Shown one piece after another: positions 19,000 to 27,708 of a stretch of 64,000 nt of DNA (the first letter of the stretch is position 1; each line of letters opens with the position of its first letter). The position numbers and the translations under genes were made by a program. The stretch is from Oricola thermophila (GTDB lineage: Bacteria; Pseudomonadota; Alphaproteobacteria; Rhizobiales; Rhizobiaceae). The DNA lies in NCBI RefSeq assembly GCF_013358405.1, contig NZ_CP054836.1:3410001-3474000 (forward strand). The letters run 5' to 3'. Below the pieces are notes generated by a model. The model saw only the letters and a program-made list of their open reading frames with translations, was not told the DNA's origin and did not search any database.

Positions 19000-19033
19000 C
19001 ACCCGGCAGCGCGATGCGCCCCCGGGTGCTTTT
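19000..19033 (+). promoter_or_regulatory. terminator-like stem-loop in the ffh leader
   Basis: CACCCGG pairs with CCGGGTG, with an inner GCGC-GAT-GCGC stem, followed by CTTTTC. This resembles a weak intrinsic terminator placed between the promoter and ffh. It could attenuate transcription or end a short RNA. Confidence 0.4.
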
Positions 19034-19070
19034 CGGCTTTGGGCTTTCGGCCGGCGCTTCCCGTGCCTAC

Positions 19071-19091
19071 CTTTCGGCATCTGGCCGAAAG
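19071..19091 (+). promoter_or_regulatory. stem-loop next to the ffh ribosome-binding site
   Basis: CTTTCGGC-ATCTG-GCCGAAAG is a perfect 8-base-pair stem that ends one base before the GGAGAAAG ribosome-binding site of ffh. It is a candidate for translational control or for 5' end stabilisation. Confidence 0.45.
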
Positions 19092-19102
19092 TGGAGAAAG
19101 AC

Positions 19103-20650
19103 ATGTTTGAATCGCTTCAGGACCGCCTCGGTTCGATCCTGAGTAACCTGACCGGACGCGGCGCGCTGTCGGAGAAAGACGTCTCCGCGGCACTGCGCGA
19201 AGTGCGCCGTGCGCTCATCGAGGCGGACGTGGCGCTGGAAGTCGTGCGCGGCTTCACCGAGCGGGTGCGCGAGAAGGCCGTCGGCGCGGAAGTGCTGAGG
19301 AGCGTCAAGCCCGGCCAGATGGTCGTCAAGATCGTCCATGACGAACTTGTCGAGATGCTGGGTTCCGAGGGCGAGACCATCGACCTGAACGCGCCCGCGC
19401 CCGTCGTCATCATGATGGCCGGCCTGCAGGGGTCGGGCAAGACCACCACAACCGGCAAGATCGCCAAGCGGCTCACCGAGAAACAGGGCAAGAAGGTCCT
19501 GATGGCCTCGCTCGACACGCGCCGCCCGGCCGCCCAGGAGCAGTTGCGCCAGCTTGGCGAGCAGACCGGCATCGCGACGCTGCCGATCGTCGAGGGCCAG
19601 TCTCCGGTCGAGATCGCCGAGCGCGCGGTGCAGGCGGGCAGGCTCGGCGGCCACGACGTGGTCATACTCGATACCGCCGGGCGGACCCATATCGACGAGC
19701 CCCTGATGGTCGAGATGGCGGATATCGCCAGGGCGTCCAACCCGCACGAGACGCTGCTCGTCGCCGACTCGCTGACCGGCCAGGACGCCGTCAATCTCGC
19801 GAAGAGCTTCAACGAGCGCATCCCCGTCACCGGCATCGTGCTGACCCGCATGGATGGCGACGGTCGCGGCGGTGCGGCGCTTTCCATGCGCGCGGTCACG
19901 GGCAAGCCGATCAAGCTGATCGGTACCGGCGAGAAGATGGATGCGCTGGAGGAGTTCCATCCCAAGCGCATCGCGGACCGCATCCTCGGCATGGGCGACA
20001 TCGTCTCCCTCGTCGAGAAGGCCGCCGAGAACATCGACGCGGAAAAGGCCGCGGCGATGGCGAAGAAGATGCAGGAAGGCAAGTTCGACCTGAACGACCT
20101 TGCCGACCAGATCCGCCAGATGCAGAAGATGGGCGGCATGGGCGGCATCATGGGCATGATGCCGGGCATGGGGAAGATGAAGGATCAGATGGCTGCCGCC
20201 GGCCTCGACGATTCCATCTTCAAGCGCCAGCTCGCCATCATCTCCTCGATGACGCCGCATGAGCGCGCGCATCCCGAAATCCTCAAGCACAGCCGCAAGA
20301 AGCGCATTGCCGCCGGCTCGGGCACCAATGCCGCGGAAATCAACAAGCTGCTCAAGATGCATCGCCAGATGGCCGACATGATGAAGGCCATGAAGGGCAA
20401 GAAGGGCGGCGGCCTGATGGGCAAGATGATGGGCGGGCTTGCCGGCAAGATGGGCATGCCGGGCGGCATGGGCGGCATGCCGGACCTGTCGAAGATGAGC
20501 CCGAAGGAACTCGAGGCGCTGCGCAAGCAGGCCGAGGCCGCCGGCCTCGGCGGCGGCGCCGGAATGCCGAAACTGCCGGGCCTCGGCGGACCGTCGCTGC
20601 CGGGACTGGGCGGAGGGCCGGGACTGCCCGGCCTGCCGAAGAAGAAGTGA
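19103..20650 (+). CDS. ffh: signal recognition particle protein Ffh
   Basis: Ffh binds 4.5S RNA and the signal sequences of nascent membrane proteins and delivers them to FtsY. The 515-residue protein has the N domain (1-95), the GTPase G domain with GLQGSGKTTT (107-116), DTAGRTHID and TRMDGDGRGG, and the methionine-rich M domain. The last 90 residues are a glycine/methionine/proline-rich tail, longer than in E. coli. The ATG at 19103 has GGAGAAAG before it and gives MFESLQDRLGSIL. It heads a ffh-aroQ-rpsP run. Confidence 0.97.
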   Translation: MFESLQDRLGSILSNLTGRGALSEKDVSAALREVRRALIEADVALEVVRGFTERVREKAVGAEVLRSVKPGQMVVKIVHDELVEMLGSEGETIDLNAPAPVVIMMAGLQGSGKTTTTGKIAKRLTEKQGKKVLMASLDTRRPAAQEQLRQLGEQTGIATLPIVEGQSPVEIAERAVQAGRLGGHDVVILDTAGRTHIDEPLMVEMADIARASNPHETLLVADSLTGQDAVNLAKSFNERIPVTGIVLTRMDGDGRGGAALSMRAVTGKPIKLIGTGEKMDALEEFHPKRIADRILGMGDIVSLVEKAAENIDAEKAAAMAKKMQEGKFDLNDLADQIRQMQKMGGMGGIMGMMPGMGKMKDQMAAAGLDDSIFKRQLAIISSMTPHERAHPEILKHSRKKRIAAGSGTNAAEINKLLKMHRQMADMMKAMKGKKGGGLMGKMMGGLAGKMGMPGGMGGMPDLSKMSPKELEALRKQAEAAGLGGGAGMPKLPGLGGPSLPGLGGGPGLPGLPKKK

Positions 20651-20657
20651 GGCGGCG

Positions 20658-20984
20658 ATGGACACGGTAAACACGGCCGAACGGGCCCAGGCGATCCTGA
20701 ACGACCTGCGACGCTCGATCGACAATTTCGACGCGATCCTGATCCACACGCTGGCCGAGCGGTTCCGCTGCACCCAGCGGGTCGGCAAGCTGAAGGCGAA
20801 GCACGGCCTGCCGCCGGCCGATCCCGACCGCGAGGCGCGGCAGATCGAACGGCTGCGCCGGCTGGCCGACGAGGCCGGCATGGATCCGGATTTCGCCGAG
20901 ACATTCCTCAATTTCATCATCCGCGAGGTGATCCGTCATCACGAGGCGATCGCGGCGAAGAACGAGGACAATGCCGGTCGCTAG
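20658..20984 (+). CDS. chorismate mutase, AroQ alpha class
   Basis: This 108-residue all-helical protein starts seven bases after ffh. It catalyses rearrangement of chorismate to prephenate for phenylalanine and tyrosine synthesis. The family pattern is visible: LRRSIDNFDAILIHTLAERF with the catalytic arginine, RVGKLKAKHGLPPADPDREA with a basic residue and the R-Q-I-E-R-L helix, and a C-terminal helix with FIIREVIRHHE. It lies between ffh and rpsP, an association I know from other Rhizobiales. It is a single domain with no fused dehydratase or dehydrogenase. Confidence 0.92.
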   Translation: MDTVNTAERAQAILNDLRRSIDNFDAILIHTLAERFRCTQRVGKLKAKHGLPPADPDREARQIERLRRLADEAGMDPDFAETFLNFIIREVIRHHEAIAAKNEDNAGR

Positions 20985-21035
20985 CCGGCACATGAAACCC
21001 GAAGACGAACGAACAGGCTGTTACAGGAGTAAACC

Positions 21036-21461
21036 ATGGCACTGAAAATCCGTCTGGCCCGCGCGGGCTCCAAGAAGCGTCCCTATTACCACATCGTCGT
21101 TGCCGACGTGCGCTCGCCGCGCGACGGCCGCTTCATCGAACAGGTCGGATCCTGGAATCCGGTCCTGCCCAAGGACGCCGACCGCGTCACGCTGAAGGAA
21201 GACCGCATCAAGCATTGGCTGGAAGTCGGCGCGCAGCCGACCGATCGCGTGCTGCGCTTCCTCGACGCCGCGGGCCTTGCCAAGCGCCCGGCGCGCAACA
21301 ACCCGAAGAAGGCGCTGCCCGGCAAGAAGGCGCAGGAGCGCCTCGAGGAACAGAAGATGAAGGAAGAGGAAGCCAAGGCTGCTGCCGAAGCCGCGGCCGC
21401 GGAAGCGGCGGAAGCTCCCGCCGAGGCTCCGGCGGAAGAGGAAGCGGCGTCCGCGGAATAA
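21036..21461 (+). CDS. rpsP: 30S ribosomal protein S16
   Basis: S16 is a small-subunit assembly protein. Residues 1-80 match the family ([20 protein letters not shown], then GSWNPV). The C-terminus carries a 50-residue alanine/glutamate/lysine-rich extension, common in alphaproteobacteria and giving 141 residues. A CAGGAG ribosome-binding site precedes the ATG. A strong terminator follows, so the gene is uncoupled here from rimM-trmD-rplS, which lies 15.5 kb further on. Confidence 0.97.
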   Translation: MALKIRLARAGSKKRPYYHIVVADVRSPRDGRFIEQVGSWNPVLPKDADRVTLKEDRIKHWLEVGAQPTDRVLRFLDAAGLAKRPARNNPKKALPGKKAQERLEEQKMKEEEAKAAAEAAAAEAAEAPAEAPAEEEAASAE

Positions 21462-21484
21462 TCCCGGCCGGCATTTCGATCTTG

Positions 21485-21512
21485 AAAGGCGAGCCCCCGA
21501 GCTCGCCTTTCT
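21485..21512 (+). terminator. intrinsic terminator after rpsP
   Basis: AAAGGCGAGC-CCCCGA-GCTCGCCTTT is a perfect 10-base-pair stem with an A-run before and a T-run after, 23 bases after the rpsP stop. It ends the ffh-aroQ-rpsP transcript. Confidence 0.85.
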
Positions 21513-21773
21513 TGCAGATACCGTCAGGAATCCGCCTTCAGTGCTTCGGTCGCCGCGCCTCGTTCCCGGTTCTGCGGCGGCGGCGGAAAGGCTGGCCATC
21601 CGGGCCGCCTTTGCCGTTGCGCATCGCCGGTCGCGGGATTTCGGGAGTTGTGTCGGCGGCAAGGGGAGCGTAAACGCCCGCCATCGCTTCGATTCGGGAA
21701 CAAGCGGCCGGACTTTGTTAAGGTTGTGTTTTCCTTATTTCGCCATTTTATTGGTCGACTGAAGGGCGCATCG

Positions 21774-21794
21774 GCCCGGAACCCGATTCCGGGC
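21774..21794 (+). promoter_or_regulatory. stem-loop in the omp19 leader
   Basis: GCCCGGAA-CCCGA-TTCCGGGC is a perfect 8-base-pair stem that ends three bases before the CAGGAG ribosome-binding site of the lipoprotein gene. The rest of the gap from the rpsP terminator (about 260 bases) holds an AT-richer promoter-like stretch around 21712-21755 and no recognisable gene. Confidence 0.45.
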
Positions 21795-21809
21795 AAACAG
21801 GAGACTTAC

Positions 21810-22373
21810 ATGCAGAAAACTGCGTTTGCAGCGGGCATCTGTCTTGCCGCGGCGGTTGCTGTCAGCGGATGCACGACCTCGCGTTTCGGCACATACCCGA
21901 CCTACCAGCAGCCGGCGCCTCTCAATCCGGCCCCGTCGGGCCAGGTGACTGCGGGCCAGTTGCCGCCGCCGGTGCAACCCGGCGTCGCTCCGGCAACGCA
22001 GGGCACATTCCCGGTCGCGCCGGGCATGGAAGGCGCGACGGCCACCGATCCCAACGCCGCCGGCGGAAGCGTCCAGAACCTGGCGACGGCCAAGCCGGTG
22101 ACGCGCGAGGGAATGGTCGGCGCATGGAAGGTGGCGACCGGCGGTTCGAGCTGCCAGATATTCTTCTCGACCACCCAGTGGACCGGCGGATTCCGCGCGG
22201 CGACGCGCGGCTGCCCGGGCGATGCCGCGAATGTCTCCGCCTGGGACGTTTCGGGCCAGCAGGTTGTCCTGAAGGATTCCAACGACAACAAGGTGGGAAC
22301 GCTGTTCCCGACCGGTTCCGGTTCGTTCAGCGGGCAGACGGTCGGCGGCATGGCGATCACCCTGACGCGGTAA
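21810..22373 (+). CDS. omp19: Omp19-like outer-membrane lipoprotein, protease-inhibitor (Inh/AprI) fold
   Basis: This 187-residue lipoprotein has the lipobox VSGC (cysteine 21). A proline/glycine/alanine-rich linker runs to about residue 95. The C-terminal domain (about 100-187) matches Brucella Omp19: GAWKVATGGSSCQI, RAATRGCPGDAANVSAW, VSGQQVVLKDSND and GSFSGQTVGGMAITLTR. Omp19 has the Inh/AprI fold and inhibits host proteases; two cysteines probably form a disulfide. It lies upstream of zapE and mdh, an order I recall from Brucella. The ATG at 21810 follows CAGGAG. Confidence 0.85.
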   Translation: MQKTAFAAGICLAAAVAVSGCTTSRFGTYPTYQQPAPLNPAPSGQVTAGQLPPPVQPGVAPATQGTFPVAPGMEGATATDPNAAGGSVQNLATAKPVTREGMVGAWKVATGGSSCQIFFSTTQWTGGFRAATRGCPGDAANVSAWDVSGQQVVLKDSNDNKVGTLFPTGSGSFSGQTVGGMAITLTR

Positions 22374-22396
22374 CCCAACGTCCTGCGGGGGCGGCA

Positions 22397-23551
22397 TTGG
22401 TCGACATCATTCATCCGGGCGACAAGGTCCGGGCGCGCTACGATGCGCTGGTCTCCGAAGGCAGGCTCGACCCCGACCCCGCGCAGGAGGCACTTGCCAG
22501 CCGCCTGGACGTGCTGAACGAGGAAATCGGGTCGCTGCGACTCGCCGCGAAATCCTCCTCCCTCGGCTGGCTGTTCGCCAGGCGCGCACCGAAGGCGAAT
22601 GCGGTGCGCGGTCTCTATGTCCACGGGGAGGTAGGGCGCGGCAAGACCATGCTGATGGATCTCTTCTTCGCCGCATGTCCGGCGAAGCGGAAGCGGCGCG
22701 CCCATTTCCACGACTTCATGGCCGACGTGCATGACCGCATCGCCGCCCATCGCAGGGCGCTGAAGCAGGGCACGGTCAAGGGCGATGACCCGATTCCGCC
22801 GGTGGCGAAAGCGCTGGCCGACGAGTCGCGCGTGCTCTGTTTCGACGAGTTCTCCGTCACGGACATTGCCGACGCAATGATCCTGTCGCGGCTGTTCAGC
22901 GCGCTGTTCTCGCACGGCGTCGTCCTCGTTGCCACCTCGAACGTGGCGCCGGACGATCTCTATCGCGACGGCCTCAATCGCGGGCTTTTCACGCCGTTCA
23001 TCGACGTCCTGAAGGCGCATGCCGATGTCGTCAGCCTCGATGCCGACCGCGACTACCGGCTCGACCGGCTGTCCCGGACGCCGCTCTATGTCTCGCCGCT
23101 CGGCGAGACGGCCGACCGCGCGATTGACGAGGTCTGGCAGCGGCTGACCGGCGGGGTGCCCGCACACCGGGAACTGATCGAGGTGAAGGGGCGCGAGATC
23201 GTCGTGCCGGCCGCGGCCATGGGCGCGGCGCGGTTCGATTTTCCGGACCTGTGCGAGCAGCCGCTCGGTGCACGCGACTACCTGGCGATCGCGCGCAACT
23301 ATCACACCGTCTTCGTCGAGCGGGTACCGGTGTTGCACGACAGCCGCCGAAACGAGGCAAAGCGCTTCATCAACCTGGTCGACGCGCTCTACGACAACCG
23401 AATCCGCCTTGTCGTTTCCGCCGAGGCCGAGCCCCGGGACCTCTACCGGGGAAAGACAGGCAACGAGGTGTTCGAGTTCGAACGCACGGCCTCGCGGCTG
23501 ATCGAGATGCGCTCGGAGGCCTGGGTGGCCCGGGCCGGGAGCGCGGCATGA
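22397..23551 (+). CDS. zapE: cell-division ATPase ZapE (AFG1-like)
   Basis: This 384-residue AAA-type ATPase has Walker A GEVGRGKTML (from residue 77), Walker B LCFDEFSVTD, and the AFG1 block YRDGLNRGLFTPFIDVLK. ZapE associates with the Z ring in E. coli; the mitochondrial relative AFG1/LACE1 works in respiratory complex quality control. The frame is open through omp19, but the plausible start is a TTG at 22397, 24 bases after the omp19 stop, giving MVDIIHPGDKVRARYDALV. It sits just upstream of mdh, separated by a promoter region. Confidence 0.92.
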   Translation: MVDIIHPGDKVRARYDALVSEGRLDPDPAQEALASRLDVLNEEIGSLRLAAKSSSLGWLFARRAPKANAVRGLYVHGEVGRGKTMLMDLFFAACPAKRKRRAHFHDFMADVHDRIAAHRRALKQGTVKGDDPIPPVAKALADESRVLCFDEFSVTDIADAMILSRLFSALFSHGVVLVATSNVAPDDLYRDGLNRGLFTPFIDVLKAHADVVSLDADRDYRLDRLSRTPLYVSPLGETADRAIDEVWQRLTGGVPAHRELIEVKGREIVVPAAAMGAARFDFPDLCEQPLGARDYLAIARNYHTVFVERVPVLHDSRRNEAKRFINLVDALYDNRIRLVVSAEAEPRDLYRGKTGNEVFEFERTASRLIEMRSEAWVARAGSAA

Positions 23552-23606
23552 GCCCGTGCCGGGAGATGGCGGGCGGTGCCGGAACAGTGCGCATGCGGAC
23601 AAAAAC

Positions 23607-23634
23607 TTTGACGTTTACGTAAGTCCACAAATAT
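23607..23634 (+). promoter_or_regulatory. putative promoter of the mdh-suc operon
   Basis: TTTGAC, 16 bases, AAATAT lies in an AT-rich stretch (23600-23690) that contrasts with the GC-rich surroundings. A TTACGTAA palindrome at 23615-23622 sits in the spacer and could bind a regulator. The assignment is by consensus only. Confidence 0.4.
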
Positions 23635-23663
23635 CTAACCGTTTGAATTCATTGATGACATAA

Positions 23664-24740
<1,077 letters not shown>

Positions 24741-24783
24741 GGCTGAACCCACTCTCCCTGCATCGAGGCACGAAGGAATTCTC

Positions 24784-25980
24784 ATGAACATTCACGAGTA
24801 CCAGGCCAAGCGCCTGCTGCACGAATACGGCGCACCGGTCGCCGGCGGCGTGGCGGTCTACTCCGTCGAGCAGGCGGAGGAATGGGCGAAGAAGCTGCCC
24901 GGACCGCTCTATGTGGTGAAGAGCCAGATCCATGCCGGCGGACGCGGCAAGGGCAAGTTCAAGGAACTGCCCGAGGATGCCAAGGGCGGCGTGCGGCTTG
25001 CGAAATCCGTCGAGGAAGTCGTCGAGAACGCCAAGGAAATGCTGGGCAAGACGCTGGTGACCAAGCAGACCGGCCCCGCCGGCAAGCAGGTCAACCGCCT
25101 CTATATCGAGGACGGCGCCGACATCGACCGCGAGCTCTATCTCTCGATCCTGATCGACCGCACGGTCGGCCGTCCGGCCTTCGTCGTCTCCACCGAGGGC
25201 GGCATGGACATCGAGACGGTGGCCGCCGAGACGCCGGAAAAGATCCTGACGCTGGCGATCGACCCGGAAAAGGGTGTCACCGAGGCCGACGCCAAGAAGC
25301 TCAACCGGGCGCTCAAGCTGACCAAGGATGCCGCCAAGGACGGGCTCAAGCTGTTCCCGATCCTTTACCAGGCGTTTGTCGAGAAGGACATGAGCCTGCT
25401 CGAGATCAACCCGCTGATCGTCATGAAGGACGGCCACCTGCGCGTGCTCGACGCAAAGGTGTCCTTCGACAACAACGCGCTGTTCCGCCACGAGGACATC
25501 CTGGCGCTGCGCGACAAGTCGGAAGAGGACGAGAAGGAGATCGAGGCCTCCAAGCACGATCTCGCCTATGTCGCCCTCGACGGCAATATCGGCTGCATGG
25601 TCAACGGCGCCGGCCTTGCCATGGCGACCATGGACATCATCAAGCTCTATGGCGCAGAGCCGGCGAACTTCCTCGATGTCGGCGGCGGCGCGTCGAAGGA
25701 GAAGGTCACCGCGGCCTTCAAGATCATCACCGCCGACCCGAACGTGAAGGGCATTCTCGTCAACATCTTCGGCGGCATCATGCGCTGCGACATCATCGCC
25801 GAGGGCGTGGTCGAGGCAGTCAAGGAAGTCGGCCTGAAGGTTCCGCTGGTCGTGCGCCTGGAAGGCACCAATGTCGAGAAGGGCAAGCAGATCATCAACG
25901 AGAGCGGCCTTAACGTGATCGCCGCCGACGATCTCGACGACGCGGCGAAGAAGATCGTGAAAGCGGTCGAAGAAGCCTGA
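24784..25980 (+). CDS. sucC: succinyl-CoA synthetase beta subunit
   Basis: This is the ATP-grasp subunit of succinyl-CoA synthetase, which makes ATP or GTP from succinyl-CoA. The 398-residue protein has [19 protein letters not shown] at the N-terminus, [15 protein letters not shown] for nucleotide binding, and the C-terminal CoA-ligase domain with [21 protein letters not shown] precedes the ATG. Its stop overlaps by one base (TGATG) with the start of an unknown exported-protein gene that separates it from sucD. Confidence 0.98.
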   Translation: MNIHEYQAKRLLHEYGAPVAGGVAVYSVEQAEEWAKKLPGPLYVVKSQIHAGGRGKGKFKELPEDAKGGVRLAKSVEEVVENAKEMLGKTLVTKQTGPAGKQVNRLYIEDGADIDRELYLSILIDRTVGRPAFVVSTEGGMDIETVAAETPEKILTLAIDPEKGVTEADAKKLNRALKLTKDAAKDGLKLFPILYQAFVEKDMSLLEINPLIVMKDGHLRVLDAKVSFDNNALFRHEDILALRDKSEEDEKEIEASKHDLAYVALDGNIGCMVNGAGLAMATMDIIKLYGAEPANFLDVGGGASKEKVTAAFKIITADPNVKGILVNIFGGIMRCDIIAEGVVEAVKEVGLKVPLVVRLEGTNVEKGKQIINESGLNVIAADDLDDAAKKIVKAVEEA

Positions 25981-26618
25981 TGCACGTCCTCCGGACATTC
26001 GCTGTTGCCGCGGCGCTGATGCCGGCGTTCCTGACGCCGGCCTTGGCGCACGAGCCGGACGGCGCGACCTTCGCGGCCGCGTTCCGCGAGGCGTGCGTGC
26101 CGCAGCGCATGTCCTATGAAGGCATCCTGGGGCTGGCCGGTTCCCTCGGCTGGAAACCGGTCGTTCCGGGTTCCAGCCAGGAACTCTCCGCCATCTTCGG
26201 CCTGGCCGACGCCGCGCTGGCGGAGGAAGGCGACGCGGACTGGTCGTTCGACCGTTCCGCCTTCGACCGCATCGTGGCCGGCAAACTGCATCACCTGGTC
26301 GTCACGCGCGTGCAGGCCCCCGGGGTCGCCCCGGTGGTGAGCTGCGCGCTGTACGATCTCGGCGCAACCGGCGGGATCGATCCCGCCCCGGTCGCCGGCC
26401 TCGTCGGCGCGCCGGAAGAGCGCTACTTCGTCAATAGCGGCCTGCATGCCCACAGTTGGGGCGAGACGCCGGCCCTGCCGGGCACGTTCCAGACCGTTCT
26501 CACCTTCGTCGCCGAGGACAGCCCGCATGTCGAAAAGACGGGCTTTTCCGGCCTCGTCCTGAAAATCGATTCCACCGAGCCCGGCGCGGATGCGGCGGGA
26601 ACGGCCGCCACGGATTAA
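25980..26618 (+). CDS. exported protein of unknown function inside the suc operon
   Basis: I cannot name this 212-residue protein. A signal peptide is clear (1-23, ending TPALA before HEPDG), so it acts in the periplasm. It has two cysteines (39 and 122) that could form a disulfide. The N-terminal part has [19 protein letters not shown], the middle [14 protein letters not shown] and [14 protein letters not shown]. The start overlaps the sucC stop by one base and the end is 16 bases before sucD, so it is cotranscribed with, and translationally tied to, the succinyl-CoA synthetase genes. An envelope protein between two subunits of a cytoplasmic enzyme is odd. Confidence 0.8.
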   Translation: MHVLRTFAVAAALMPAFLTPALAHEPDGATFAAAFREACVPQRMSYEGILGLAGSLGWKPVVPGSSQELSAIFGLADAALAEEGDADWSFDRSAFDRIVAGKLHHLVVTRVQAPGVAPVVSCALYDLGATGGIDPAPVAGLVGAPEERYFVNSGLHAHSWGETPALPGTFQTVLTFVAEDSPHVEKTGFSGLVLKIDSTEPGADAAGTAATD

Positions 26619-26634
26619 GGGAGCTGCAAAGCAC

Positions 26635-27555
<921 letters not shown>

Positions 27556-27564
27556 AACAAGCGG

Positions 27565-27648
27565 GCGGGGCGGCGCGTCCGCCCCGCACACCGCCTGACC
27601 GGCGGTTACCGGGGAGGCAGGACGGCGCAAGACCGCCGAAGGTAACCG
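27565..27648 (+). promoter_or_regulatory. two stem-loops between sucD and sucA
   Basis: GCGGGGCGG-CGCGT-CCGCCCCGC (27565-27587) is a 9-base-pair GC stem without a T-run. CGGTTACC (27603-27610) and GGTAACCG (27641-27648) form a second, wider inverted repeat with complementary GGCGGT/ACCGCC flanks. They probably partly terminate, process or stabilise the mRNA between the SucCD and SucAB-Lpd halves. Confidence 0.5.
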
Positions 27649-27708
27649 AAGCGCAACGCGCGTATTGTAACCCAGAAAGGGCGCAACCTGCCCGAAAAGG
27701 TGAAGCAC

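Larger units (their letters stand above)
18730..19102. other. 373-base gap with ffh promoter and leader
   Basis: I see no gene here. It contains the upstream region of the desaturase on the minus strand, a promoter-like sequence for ffh at 18891-18919, and two stem-loops in the ffh leader (19000-19028 and 19071-19091). I looked for a 4.5S SRP RNA with its conserved GNRA/asymmetric-loop sequence next to ffh and did not find one. Confidence 0.6.

Noticed and set aside
18730..19102. 4.5S SRP RNA next to ffh
   Set aside because: The conserved loop sequences of 4.5S RNA are not present; the hairpins there fit a leader better.
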